Shown here: positions 55,264 to 64,000 of the stretch, in pieces
How the letters are laid out: each line of letters starts with the position of its first letter
Position numbering within the stretch: position 1 is the stretch's first letter
From: Temnothorax longispinosus
Lineage: Eukaryota; Arthropoda; Insecta; Hymenoptera; Formicidae
Length of the DNA: 64,000 bases
Assembly (NCBI RefSeq): GCF_030848805.1
Contig: NC_092364.1
Coordinates: forward strand, 11,867,650-11,931,649
Direction of reading: 5' to 3'
Program-made: the position numbers and the translations under genes
Notes under the pieces: generated by a model
Database searches by the model: none
What the model was told of the DNA's origin: nothing
What the model saw: only the letters and a program-made list of their open reading frames with translations

Positions 55264-55838
55264 TTACCCGCGCTTGCTTGAATTTCTTCTGTTGACATTC
55301 AGAGCACTGGCCATCACGTGCTCCTTCACCGGAAGCTTCACAACGTATCTACCGGACTGATTTTGCGACGTGTTGTCCGCGAAGTGTTTCTTGCAGATGG
55401 CCTCCTCGACGGTGTAATTGGCTGTATTGTTGGAGATGTCCTCTTGTTGCCAAAAACGTGTTAATTCTTCGTGCAATTGTAGATTGGTTACTGCGGCATG
55501 GCAGGCTAGTATTTTCATATCTTGTTTCGACGGGTTACCTAACCCGCCTGCTAGGATCCATCCCAGACGCGTCTTTTGCAGCGTCGGATGCGCTTGGGAT
55601 GATTTGACTTATCCCACGCACAACAGGTCCCAAAACAACTCTGCGCCAATCAGAGCGTCGATCTCGGATGACTCGTGAAAGCGAGGGTCGGCTAAAGGTA
55701 GATTGCGCGGGAGATTAAATTCGCCGCGATTGAGAGTGAACGACGGGAGCTTGTCCGTGACTTGATCCGTCACGATGCATTCAACGTCGAAGGAATACGA
55801 ATTTATGCGCGATGACATTTTCAGACGAACAATCTGAG
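55264..55838 (-). pseudogene. BEL protease-to-RT segment
   Basis: After the gag-protease frame ends at 55839, the shifted frames read SSRINSYSFDVECIVTDQVT, LPLADPRFHESSEIDALIGA and LTRFWQQEDISNNTANYTVE, then YVVKLPVKEHVMASALN. These are the normal BEL blocks leading into RT. There are frame breaks at about 55840 and 55609. The reading stops at the rDNA junction after NSSK and resumes at 52733 with IGQSRD. Confidence 0.85.
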
Positions 55839-57320
55839 TTACTTTGTGCTAACGCCGTTTATCCCCGAGATTGAAACGTTTAATAAACGCGGCTTTAGAC
55901 CGAGAGCAGATACGAAGCTTTTAGAGACAAAGTTAGCCTGAGAACCGCAATCCAGCAACACACGACAAAGTTTTCGCGCGCCCGCATCATTGTAGACGTA
56001 CACGGCAGCCGTGGATAGCATGACGTACTTGCCGTCCGAAAGATGCGACGCGTGCGCCACTAGCGCAGTCGGCGTTGTCGCTGAGCTCGGCTTTGGATTG
56101 TTTTCCTGATCGCCATCGAGCTTCTCGGGAGTCGACGATTCATGCAATAGCGTGTTGTGTTTCGCCTTACAGACTTGACAATTGCCTGATGGGCACTTGT
56201 TCGCGATGTGAGTTGTAGAACGTAAACAATTATAGCAAACCTTTAATTTGCGAATTTCGGAATTTCTACGAGGAACAGGGAGAGCTAAAAAGTCCTTGCA
56301 ACTATATATAGAATGCTCCCCGCTGCAGTAAGTGCACTTGAATTTTGCCGTCGCGACACACGCCGCTCGCTGCTTTCCGTTTGTTGAACGGGCGTTGCCG
56401 TTCTTCGTATGGATAGCATCTGACTTGCCGGTAGCTTCGAAGACTTGGCAACGATGAGTGATAAAACTAGCAAGCTGTTTGAAGGTCGGAAGTTCCTGCC
56501 CGGTCAAAGAATTTTGCCATTCTCGCAATGTTAAGGAGTCGAGTTTAGAGCTTACTACGTGCACGAGTAGACCGTCGTGGATCGGACGCCCTAATGCCTG
56601 CAAGGCATGTATGTGTTTTGACGCGCCGTCGGCAAATTGCCTTAATTCGCAAGCATTTTCCTTATTCATAGACGGCAGCTCCGTGATGGCTTTAATATGC
56701 GTGTGCACGATGACACGCTTGTTATTGTAACGCTCTCTCAAAAGATTCCACGCGATTTCGTAGTTGCGGTCTGACATCTCGAGGGTATTAATCACGTCGC
56801 TCGCCTCGCCGGAAACGGCCGCTCGCAAATATTGTAATCTCTGGACATTGTTTATTGACGCGTTTGAGTGTATGATTGAATTAAATACGTCGAAGAAAGG
56901 GAACCACTCGTCGTACTTGCCGGAGAATTTTGGAAGATCGAGCTTGGGCAGACGCACGTAGGTTGCAGCTTCCGGTGCTTCAGAAGCCATGGAAATTGCC
57001 GGCGACGGCGCCGCAGCATGGCGCGGTGCGGTACGATGTGAGCTTAGGATTTCCCGCATTTTACCGGTGAGATTAAAAAACGCCTCCTCGAATCCAGCCC
57101 GATCGTTAATTTCACCATCGTCTATGAATTCTAGTTGCGATTGTACCGAATTGTACTCTGACCAGCTATTCTCTAACCTTGCCCGACGCTCCTCAAGCTG
57201 CGCCGTTACCGACGGAGTGACGGCATCAATATTATCGACGTACGTTCTGATCCGCGTACAGAATTCCTTGATAATGGCGCGCTGCTTCCGTAACGCGGCC
57301 GGATCCAGTTCGGTAGCCAT
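55839..57320 (-). CDS. BEL gag and protease
   Basis: 493 residues from ATG at 57320. N-terminal helical region (LRKQRAIIKEFCTRIRTYVD); gag core of the DUF1759 type (LPKLDLPKFSGKYDEWFPFF, NNVQRLQYLRAAVSGEASDV, YNNKRVIVHTHI); zinc knuckles CTYCSGEHSIYSC and CYNCLRSTTHIANKCPSGNC; aspartic protease core CRVLLDCGSQANFVSKSF with Asp457. The frame is intact. Gag packages RNA and the protease matures the polyprotein. Confidence 0.9.
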   Translation of the reverse strand: MATELDPAALRKQRAIIKEFCTRIRTYVDNIDAVTPSVTAQLEERRARLENSWSEYNSVQSQLEFIDDGEINDRAGFEEAFFNLTGKMREILSSHRTAPRHAAAPSPAISMASEAPEAATYVRLPKLDLPKFSGKYDEWFPFFDVFNSIIHSNASINNVQRLQYLRAAVSGEASDVINTLEMSDRNYEIAWNLLRERYNNKRVIVHTHIKAITELPSMNKENACELRQFADGASKHIHALQALGRPIHDGLLVHVVSSKLDSLTLREWQNSLTGQELPTFKQLASFITHRCQVFEATGKSDAIHTKNGNARSTNGKQRAACVATAKFKCTYCSGEHSIYSCKDFLALPVPRRNSEIRKLKVCYNCLRSTTHIANKCPSGNCQVCKAKHNTLLHESSTPEKLDGDQENNPKPSSATTPTALVAHASHLSDGKYVMLSTAAVYVYNDAGARKLCRVLLDCGSQANFVSKSFVSALGLKPRLLNVSISGINGVSTK

Positions 57321-57912
57321 CTTGAAATTATGGCGCGAAAGATTTCTCGAGAATAATTCTATGAAACACGAGAATTAAAACCGACGCGAACGCTGGGTTG
57401 CCACTCTTACCTGATAACGCGAATGAGCACTAATCCTTTCGGCGATGCTCTGGCGTGGTCCTCCTGGCACCCTGGCGGATGTTGCTAGGCTGCGGACTCT
57501 CTCGATGCGTCGTGGTACTGTGGGGCGTGGCGAACGGACGACGTTCGGCTGCGAAGAATCCGGTTCTGTCTGGTAGAACGGGCGGGAATGTGCGGCGTCA
57601 GGCTGCGTTGGCGCCTCTCGTGCCGTTGCGTGCCCTTGCGTTGTGCCCTCGACAGGCGTGCTCGTGCTCGTCCTGAGAAGGACGCAAGCTGCGACTGGTA
57701 TCTCGCTGGTGGGCCTTCTTGGCGAGCCCCCGTGGCGGGCTTCGTGCCTGCGATACTTCGACGGCGTGTTCGCGGTCTGGCGACAGGCTTGTCGTGCTTC
57801 TGGGCTGGGATCGTCGTGTCCACGCACCGAGGTCGGGATGTAGCTTGCGACCGGGTGCTTGATCACCACCTCAAAATGGCGGATGTCTTGGATATCTGGC
57901 TCAAAGGACCAA
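57321..57912 (-). promoter_or_regulatory. BEL leader and primer-binding site
   Basis: GC-rich leader between 5' LTR and gag. Next to the LTR the minus strand reads TTGGTCCTTTGAGCCAGATA, the expected tRNA primer-binding site of BEL elements. Short ORFs here on both strands have no domains. Confidence 0.75.
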
Positions 57913-58269
57913 TGTTTTGAATAGGCTTCGTGGCCTCCACGCAGTTGATCGAGCGGCTGCTTCCTCAGCATCGGGCGTGGTCGAGAAAGAAAGGGATTCA
58001 CTTCTCTGCGTTGAATATTTATTATAAAGTCACTCGGGCGGTACAATAAAAGCGCGGTCTATCGCTTGACTTAACGGCACGTGCGATTCGTACGACGATC
58101 ACGATGATTCTCTGCGGTAGTGGTGGCGGCAGTGGTGGGAGACGCCGCTGCTGCGAGCACGGCCGTAACTAGGCGGAATACTACGAGAGCGCCCGCGAAT
58201 AGCAGGCACGACAACGCGGGGTAATCGTGGATCGGTAAAGCAGGAGCGGACCCGGTTACACATCATACA
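57913..58269 (-). repeat. BEL 5' LTR
   Basis: Same length (357 bp) as 48939-49295, with scattered single-base differences, for example GGCCTCG/GGCTTCG and GATTGGGCATG/CATCGGGCGTG near the plus-strand start. Confidence 0.95.
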
Positions 58270-59170
58270 TAATGCTATATGTTGTCACGTTTTTTTACAC
58301 TCCCGGACCGCTCCGGGACGTGCGACGGATCAAAAGGAGGGGGAGGAAAGGATGTCAGGTCCCTCCGACTGTCCTCTCGTACCGCTCGACAATTATCCTC
58401 AAAAATATTGTGTTGGGCGCCAGACGCGGAATTCGCGTCTACTAAAGTACGCTAGACTCACCAAAATTTCTAACCGCGACACAAGACAGAATTAATACGG
58501 CGTACGAGAGGTCGGCCAGCTCGACCTAATAGCTATGGGCGGGGTCGATGAAGGGCAGCGCAATATTCGGCGGGGTGACACGTAAATTACGAACTCAAGC
58601 GGTTAACAAATGAATGGTAACATTTATTGTATAATAGCTTTCAGGTGAGCTAAATCAGCCAATAATAACAGAAAATAACTTTTGAACATTACTAAGTCAT
58701 GGTAATTAAGCAAATTACCATGTACCAGTAAATAATTAAACTGACAAATAATAGAGAATCGGCAAAAGATACGGCCGTACGCGAAATCATCGGAGTAAAC
58801 GCGAGATAATTGAGTCACTAAGGAGTAAAACCAAACATGAAATATCGCGAGGTAAAGATGCGTCACGCTCGGAGCGCGGAAACGCAACGTCCCGAACAGC
58901 GCAGGGATTCTGTCGCCAGATTATCTTAATATAACGCAGGTAATTAGGATCGAGCGCAACAAGGGTGCGCCGAGGCATTCGTCATGACACGGAATATTAT
59001 AACTAACGCGAAATACGGGGTACCGCGAGTAATAAAGAGGACGCAATAAGGGAGTAACGCAAGTAATGTCTAAACGCAAGTAATATTTAAACGCAAGTAT
59101 TATCCTAACGCGAGTAATAGCTTAACGTAAATTATCCGACGACGCGAGCAGTATTCTACCGCGATTAAGG
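58270..59170 (-). mobile_element. LTR-like remnant with inverted primer-binding motif
   Basis: On the minus strand TGGCGCCCAACA occurs at 58433-58444, as at 8152-8163 on plus. To its right lie GC-rich LTR-like sequence and a degenerate short repeat (ACGCAAGTAATxTxTAA, 59040-59130). No coding domain. It abuts the BEL 5' LTR. Confidence 0.4.
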
Positions 59171-59737
59171 GGAGAAAACTAAGTAGAAGCACGAAAATAA
59201 GCGATTTTTTGAACAATTTTTTTAGAGGTAATAAAATAATCGCATCAATTTCAACTTTTGGCATACTTTAATTATAGGTGTGAAGCACTGAAAAAAATTT
59301 TTTTACGAAAGAAAATGGCGGCGTTACAGGCTTCACAATTTGGCGTCTTTTGCGCGAGGTGTAAAAAAGCTGCCATCGTCACGTTTTTTGTAGCGGTCTG
59401 AAACAAAAAACCAAAAAATTTTTCGATTACTTATGAGTTTAGGCGAAGGATATACCTATAAGATTATAAAAAAGTGTAAAATTAAAAATTTGGTAAGCAT
59501 TTAAGCAAAAAATTTCAAATTTGAATTGACCAATCACAATCGAATTTGAGGAGAATAATCGACTGTGATTGGTTAAATCTTACGACTCACAATTTTACGA
59601 TTCGCATTGTAGACCTAGCCTAGAAGTATTTAAGATGATCTGTAAATAATAACAATTAATTAGGAACAATCCTTAGTGCGCAGTGTGCACTAGTGCAAGT
59701 GCCCGAATTCGCTATAAGTCACAAATCGAAAACGCTA
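59171..59737. other. AT-rich non-coding stretch
   Basis: Contains an inverted pair ACCAATCACAATCGA / CGACTGTGATTGGT at 59529-59575, probably a small MITE. No gene recognised. Confidence 0.55.
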
Positions 59738-60245
59738 TTAAGGGGATGCTGGAGCCGTCTGTTTTACCGGCATTTTTTGTCGGCACGTAGCGTCGTATTA
59801 ATTTGACAGAATTAAAAATCCTTCTCCAGAATTGCAGTACATACATTAATGATTCGGGGGAACTCCGATTTTATATAGAAAACGAGAAAAAATTACGGAA
59901 GTACAGATTTCCTTGTCCTACTTTTATCCCAATATGGCGTCTCGAGTTGCGGCGAGCTGTCAGCTCGTCACAAGATGTATTTCATATAAGAGATATACCA
60001 TTGGTACGAACGCGAAAACAAGTTCCCCCGAATTGCACAACAAGAAAAACATCAATAAACCCTCTAAATCAAGATTTGGAAGCGTAATATAAAAGTATAA
60101 TGTCGATGTGCATCGTGCGTATGTGTGGTACAATGTAGCGTGCTATCCTTGTCTATATCTTTGTCTATACAAGGACAGATATAGTCGGTGAGCACTTCTT
60201 TATCGACGCTGATCGAGTTCGGCTACGGCTCCAGCATCCCCTTAA
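59738..60245. mobile_element. TTAA-bordered TIR element
   Basis: TTAAGGGGATGCTGGAGCCG at the left and its complement at 60225-60245 on the right. TTAA at both tips fits the piggyBac target rule. A 95-codon TTG-start frame inside (59803-60087) has no recognised domain. Confidence 0.65.
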
Positions 60246-60405
60246 GGTGGAAGCACATAAAATTGCAGGAGCCATAAGCAGAAGGTAGAAGCTATATGCG
60301 CATGCACTATGGTATCTGTAGAGCTCTATAGATACCATAGCGCATGCGCATATGGCTTCTGCCTTCTGCTTATGGCTCATGTATTTTTATGTGCTTCCAC
60401 CTTTA
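60242..60405. repeat. Near-perfect palindromic MITE
   Basis: About 80-bp arms beginning TTAAGGTGGAAGCACATAA, folding at TAGAGCTCTA. It shares its left TTAA with the neighbouring element. Confidence 0.85.
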
Positions 60406-60675
60406 GATTGGACAATTAAATGGTATTCGTGTTTACCGCCAGATGGCTTTGCATTCTTCGGTAAAAGATCCCTCTGCCGACTGGATTGAACAGTGCCCAA
60501 CAGTGCCCTTTTCGAACATCGGGGAACACGTGAGGTGAGGAACTGACTACTAACTACTGAGAAATCATATCAGATCATATCTACTAAAGCAGAAGAAGAG
60601 GAAAATCAGTTTCACAGGTGTTTATTTTCTATAAACCAGACCTCTTTCTAATAGGACATGGACTGTGGCTGCGGC

Positions 60676-60802
60676 ATCCACTTGACGCCTTGACACTACA
60701 AATGCTTCGAAGCATTTCTCTTCTCCTTCTTTCTGAAGGAAAAAGAAGAGAAGAACGCTTCAATGCATTTGTAGCTTGTAGCGTCAAATACTCAAGTGGA
60801 TC
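60676..60802. repeat. Palindromic MITE, second family copy
   Basis: Inverted arms ATCCACTTGACGCC... with the core GACACTACAAATGCTTCGAA as in 43570-43687. The outer arms differ between copies, the core is conserved. Confidence 0.8.
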
Positions 60803-60850
60803 GGACCGCAACCTGTATTGTAAACTTATTACATTTCGTATTCAATTGTT

Positions 60851-61012
60851 ATGGCTCCTGGCCACAGGACGCGGAAACGCTTGCCGCGCGGTAAGAAGCG
60901 ACGCGGTAGCCAATCAACGTGTCGCTTTTTCGTAAGAACCAAAAGTTTATTGGCTACTGCGTCGCTTCTTGCAGCGCGGCAAGCGTTTCCGCATCCTGGG
61001 GGCAGGAGCCAT
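60851..61012. repeat. MITE with ~62-bp terminal inverted repeats
   Basis: ATGGCTCCTGGCCACAGGAC at the left pairs with the diverged complement GGGGGCAGGAGCCAT at the right. The arms share CGGAAACGCTTGCCGCGCGG and AGAAGCGACGC. Confidence 0.85.
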
Positions 61013-61847
61013 TACTTGGCCGGTTAGTGAGCACAAAGAAGCAGGATATATTACACGTGACGTTATATACGACGATAGCGTGACTCAATAGCAATTGCGA
61101 CTTGCATAGGAAGAAGTTGTAATAGTAGTAACTAGTAAGTAGAATCTTATTAAATATGTAGCATTTAGCGAGCCTCAGTCAGACAATTGTGGCCTGTTCT
61201 TTTCAGCTCAACTTCTTCCCAGTGAGAAATGACCCATTGAATCGACGTTTAATCAACGTCAAAATCATGACGTCGATTTGATGGGTCTTTCTTGCTGAGC
61301 TTGCATGGTTCATTTCTTTATCTCTTTTTCTCTCCAACATGAAAAGAAAAAGATGAAAAATGAACTACGTAAAAATTAGGATGTCTTGTTTTGCGATAAT
61401 ATAGTTTCAAGTTTCAACTGAAAAAAACAGGCTTTGTAATTTACTTTTCATGTGCGTACGTTTTTTCGGTGACTTTCGGTAACCTATTTTTTAAGCATTT
61501 TTATAAATCTGAAAAAATTTACAAAATTTTTTGTCTACTTTGTGGTTGACAATTTTCTAATCATTTCGTTAACCATCATTTATTTGGTATTTTCTGACTG
61601 GTTTCAAGTTTTGTGGTTACAAATAGATATTTTATTTTGGCTCGAATGCCATAGATCCACGTATGCACACGGAGATTAAAATTATCGAGACTCAACGAGT
61701 TCATTTTTTGCACAACGAAACAAGACCACGAATTCAATTTAATATATTTTTGAACGATATTGTTTTAATTTTACACAAGTAATTTATTATATAAATTTAC
61801 AAATATTTAATTTAATATTATTGTAAAATTTTTTATGCAATTTGCAG
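61013..61847. other. Non-coding region upstream of the spindle-E pseudogene
   Basis: Contains a small palindromic MITE at 61220-61297 (CAGTGAGAAATGACCCATTG with complement) and AT-rich sequence. It probably includes the 5' intron of the following gene, whose acceptor is at 61846-61847. Confidence 0.6.
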
Positions 61848-63706
61848 ATTACGAAAGATTGAAATTGATTTTTAACCATGGATTCTTCAAGTTGGAGAGA
61901 CGTTACATCTACACAGTCTGTTTGTGAAGAAACTTTTGTCAAGGATTACACAGAAGCAGAAGCTGAGGAATATTTAAAGGTACAAGCATTATATCATTTA
62001 ATCATACAAATTTTTTTGCACATTTGAAAGATAAATATTATTCTGCAAATATGACGTGTCATCTATTATGTTCTACATTTCTTTCAGTTTATGGATAATA
62101 GAAAAAAAAAGAGAATGAAAAGGAGTCTTGCAAGTCAAATGTGGCGTTCCAAGAATTAGACGTTACGCAAGAACTCGATGGGGACGATCGGGCTAAAGTC
62201 TATGGAGAATGCAGTTTTGCTGATAGTCCACAATCTAATAATGATGATTATCTGTTTTGGCCATGAAGGATAAAATACTATCGATAATCGAGACAAATTC
62301 TGTAGTCATCATCCAAGGACCAACTGGTTGTGGAAAAAGTATTAGGATTCCACAATTTATTTTCGATGCTAATATCGAAAAGAGACTGAAATGCAATATT
62401 ATAGGTATTTTTTAAATTAGTTTTACTATTACACGTAACGTAATAAAAATTATATAAAACTTATAATATTGTTACAGTTGTGCAACCAAGACGAATCGCC
62501 GCGATAAGCCTCGCCGAAAGAGTGTCTTAACAAAAATTGGCGTCTTGGTAACCTCGTGGGCTACAAAGTGGGTATGCAACAGGAAGTCTCATCTGCAACC
62601 CGTTTAACTTATTGCACCACCGAAATTCTCCTGCAAGATTTGATTCGCCATAAGCATTTGTTGGACTATACGCACATTATATTGGACGAAATTCATGAAC
62701 GCGATCAAAATTTGGATTTTCTTTTACTTGTGGTTAAAAGATTATTACAAACAAATTCCAGACAAGTTAAAGTTATTCTCATGTCGGCAACAATCGACGT
62801 AACGAAATTCGCGAGGTACTTTCTACAAAAGTAGAAAATAATTTAATTCCAGTGCCAGTTATCAATATACCCGAAAAAGAAATTTTCAAATTCGTACGTA
62901 TTATTTGGACGAGATACCAGATGTAGGAAATGTGAGTAGAGATTATGTGAAGAATATTTAGAGAGTACGTACTTGAAATTTTATGCTTTTCTGTATGTGT
63001 ATTAATTTTATAGATACCACAAGTATATGCCATGGAACCGACAATTACGCAAAGAATGCGAGAGATTTGCTCGCTTATTATTAATACTCTAGATGAAATT
63101 GATAGAAATGATAACGAAGAAGACTCAACGCCGCCTCAAAGACATGCCGTTCTCGTATTTTTACCAGGAATTTATGAAATTGAGGAATTATATAATTACT
63201 TGTCGGTTTTCCATGAAAAATTATGGGACCTAACAATTTGCATTCATTGATTTCTGATGATGATGAACAGCATTGCATTTTCGAAAAACCACCGCAAGGT
63301 TACAGACGCATTATACTCTCTACAAATATTGCTGAAAGCAGTATTACGGTGCCTGATGTAAAATATGGTAAGTACAAAATTTTTTTAAATTACATATCAT
63401 TATAATTTTCGAGAAAAATAAACGACAGTTTAATTACAGACATATTTAAAATATTTAAAAAATTTTACATAAATATTTCATAATAATAATTAATGATGAG
63501 TGAAAAAACAATGGTTAATTAAATACGTATAATTTATAGTGATAGACTTTTGTCTCGTAAAACTGCTGACATTAAATCCTGCAACTCATTATCAAAGTTT
63601 GGAACTTTGTTGGGCGAGTAAAACAAATTGTATTCAACGAGCTGGTCGCACGGGTCGCGTAATGGATGGCAGAGTATACAGATTAGTACCAAAAGCATTT
63701 TATAAG
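61848..63706 (+). pseudogene. spn-E: spindle-E (TDRD9-type) RNA helicase, 5' exons, broken
   Basis: DExH-box helicase of the piRNA pathway in germline nuage. Exons: 61848-61979 (ATG 61878), 62088-62404, 62478-62931, 63014-63367 and 63540-63706, with GT-AG borders except a GC donor after the last. Motifs: Walker A IQGPTGCGKS, Ia VQPRRIAAISLA, YCTTEILLQDLI, DEIH box in ILDEIHERDQN, III MSATIDV, V ILSTNIAESSITVPD, VI QRAGRTGRV. Breaks: indel in the A9 run at 62102-62110, frame loss at WP/MKDK near 62270, a stop and frame loss after SLAERV near 62526, frame changes near 62832 and 62903, and one near 63228. Exons after motif VI (HA2, Tudor) are absent; a repeat follows. At least five lesions make it a pseudogene unless the assembly is poor. 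Confidence 0.85.
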
Positions 63707-63749
63707 GCAAGTACTTAGTTTATATAAGAATAATATTATGTTATTATTG

Positions 63750-64000
63750 TGATGTATGTGGCCGCTTGCCACTTACGCTGGGGCGTCGCGTGCCCTTCGT
63801 AGAGGATATGCCGTAGCGTGAGAGGGATCGTCGAGTGATCTGAGAGACAGATGTATGTAATAAATAGGTCGTTTATTCTATGTCCTATAATACAGATGTA
63901 GGTGTGTCAGTGTGCTGAAGAAGGCCCTGAGAAGGGCCGTTGAGGCGGCCCTGAAAAGGGCCGTTTGGGTTCTTCTTGTGTGGTGGCCCTGAGAAGGGCC
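63750..64000. mobile_element. LTR-like repeat running off the window
   Basis: Begins near TGTATGTGGCCGCTTGCC. It has AATAAATAGGTCGTTTATTC and several small hairpins GGCCCTGAGAAGGGCC or GGCCCTGAAAAGGGCC at 63927-64000. The repeat truncates the spindle-E copy. Element class is not determinable from the visible part. Confidence 0.45.

Larger units (their letters stand above)
48939..58269 (-). mobile_element. BEL/Pao LTR retrotransposon interrupted by rDNA and R1
   Basis: 357-bp LTRs at both ends (TGTTTTGAATAGG... on the plus strand) with very few differences. The minus strand carries gag, protease, RT, RNase H and integrase in BEL/Pao order. Pol is split between 55276 and 52731 by about 2.5 kb containing 28S rDNA pieces and an R1 element. 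A clear 5-bp target duplication is not seen (ATATG at left, TAATG at right). Several frame breaks make it inactive. Confidence 0.9.

Noticed and set aside
54395..55298. Cluster of Arg/Ala-rich ORFs on both strands
   Set aside because: They lie in 28S rRNA-derived sequence and the adjoining GC-rich segment.

Overview
This is a eukaryotic, gene-poor, transposon-dense window, most likely from an insect and probably a hymenopteran such as an ant. The basis for that inference is: TTAGG-type motifs, spliced pseudogene exons with GT-AG borders, R1-type elements in 28S rDNA, BEL/Pao and Gypsy LTR elements, mariner derivatives, many MITEs, and a 500-base assembly gap. I see no bacterial features, and no host gene here looks intact.

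Layout. 1-5720: foldback and MITE elements, a LINE remnant, a Helitron-related element bounded by two inverted Helitron 3' ends (2274-4069), and a Penelope-type hammerhead-like motif. 5721-6220: gap. 6221-8240: GC-rich LTR-like block with a primer-binding-site motif. 9401-18661 (minus): decayed Helitron-like element coding for three ULP1-type (C48) protease modules, a Helitron Rep, a Pif1-like helicase and a C-terminal ubiquitin-specific-protease-like (C19) domain. 18713-19456: 24-bp minisatellite and a GA tract. 20073-26341 (minus): young Gypsy element with nearly identical LTRs, a lost integrase and an env-like tail. 26413-30466: foldbacks, a 147-bp tandem array, a palindromic mariner derivative and MITEs. 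30689-31748: a three-exon low-complexity gene remnant.

32432-43950 is a decayed host segment, duplicated in tandem: the MRPL46 last exon (+) faces BUD23 (-), and an SNX4 exon lies to the right. The left copy is split by an 8.2-kb Helitron (32865-41064) with OTU protease, Rep and helicase. The right copy keeps the uninterrupted target sequence. Inside this Helitron sits a TIR element carrying a 28S rDNA fragment.

43951-48938: foldbacks, LTR-like remnants, a mariner fragment and unrecognised GC-rich ORFs. 48939-58269 (minus): a BEL/Pao element whose pol is split by about 2.5 kb of rearranged 28S rDNA, which itself holds a 5'-truncated R1 with a perfect 14-bp target-site duplication. 58270-61300: LTR-like and palindromic elements. 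61848-63706 (+): a pseudogene of the piRNA-pathway helicase spindle-E. The window ends inside another LTR-like repeat.

The coding content is mostly selfish DNA. The strongest leads are the protease-rich Helitron-like element, the Helitron with its paralogous empty site, and the rDNA/R1/BEL nest.
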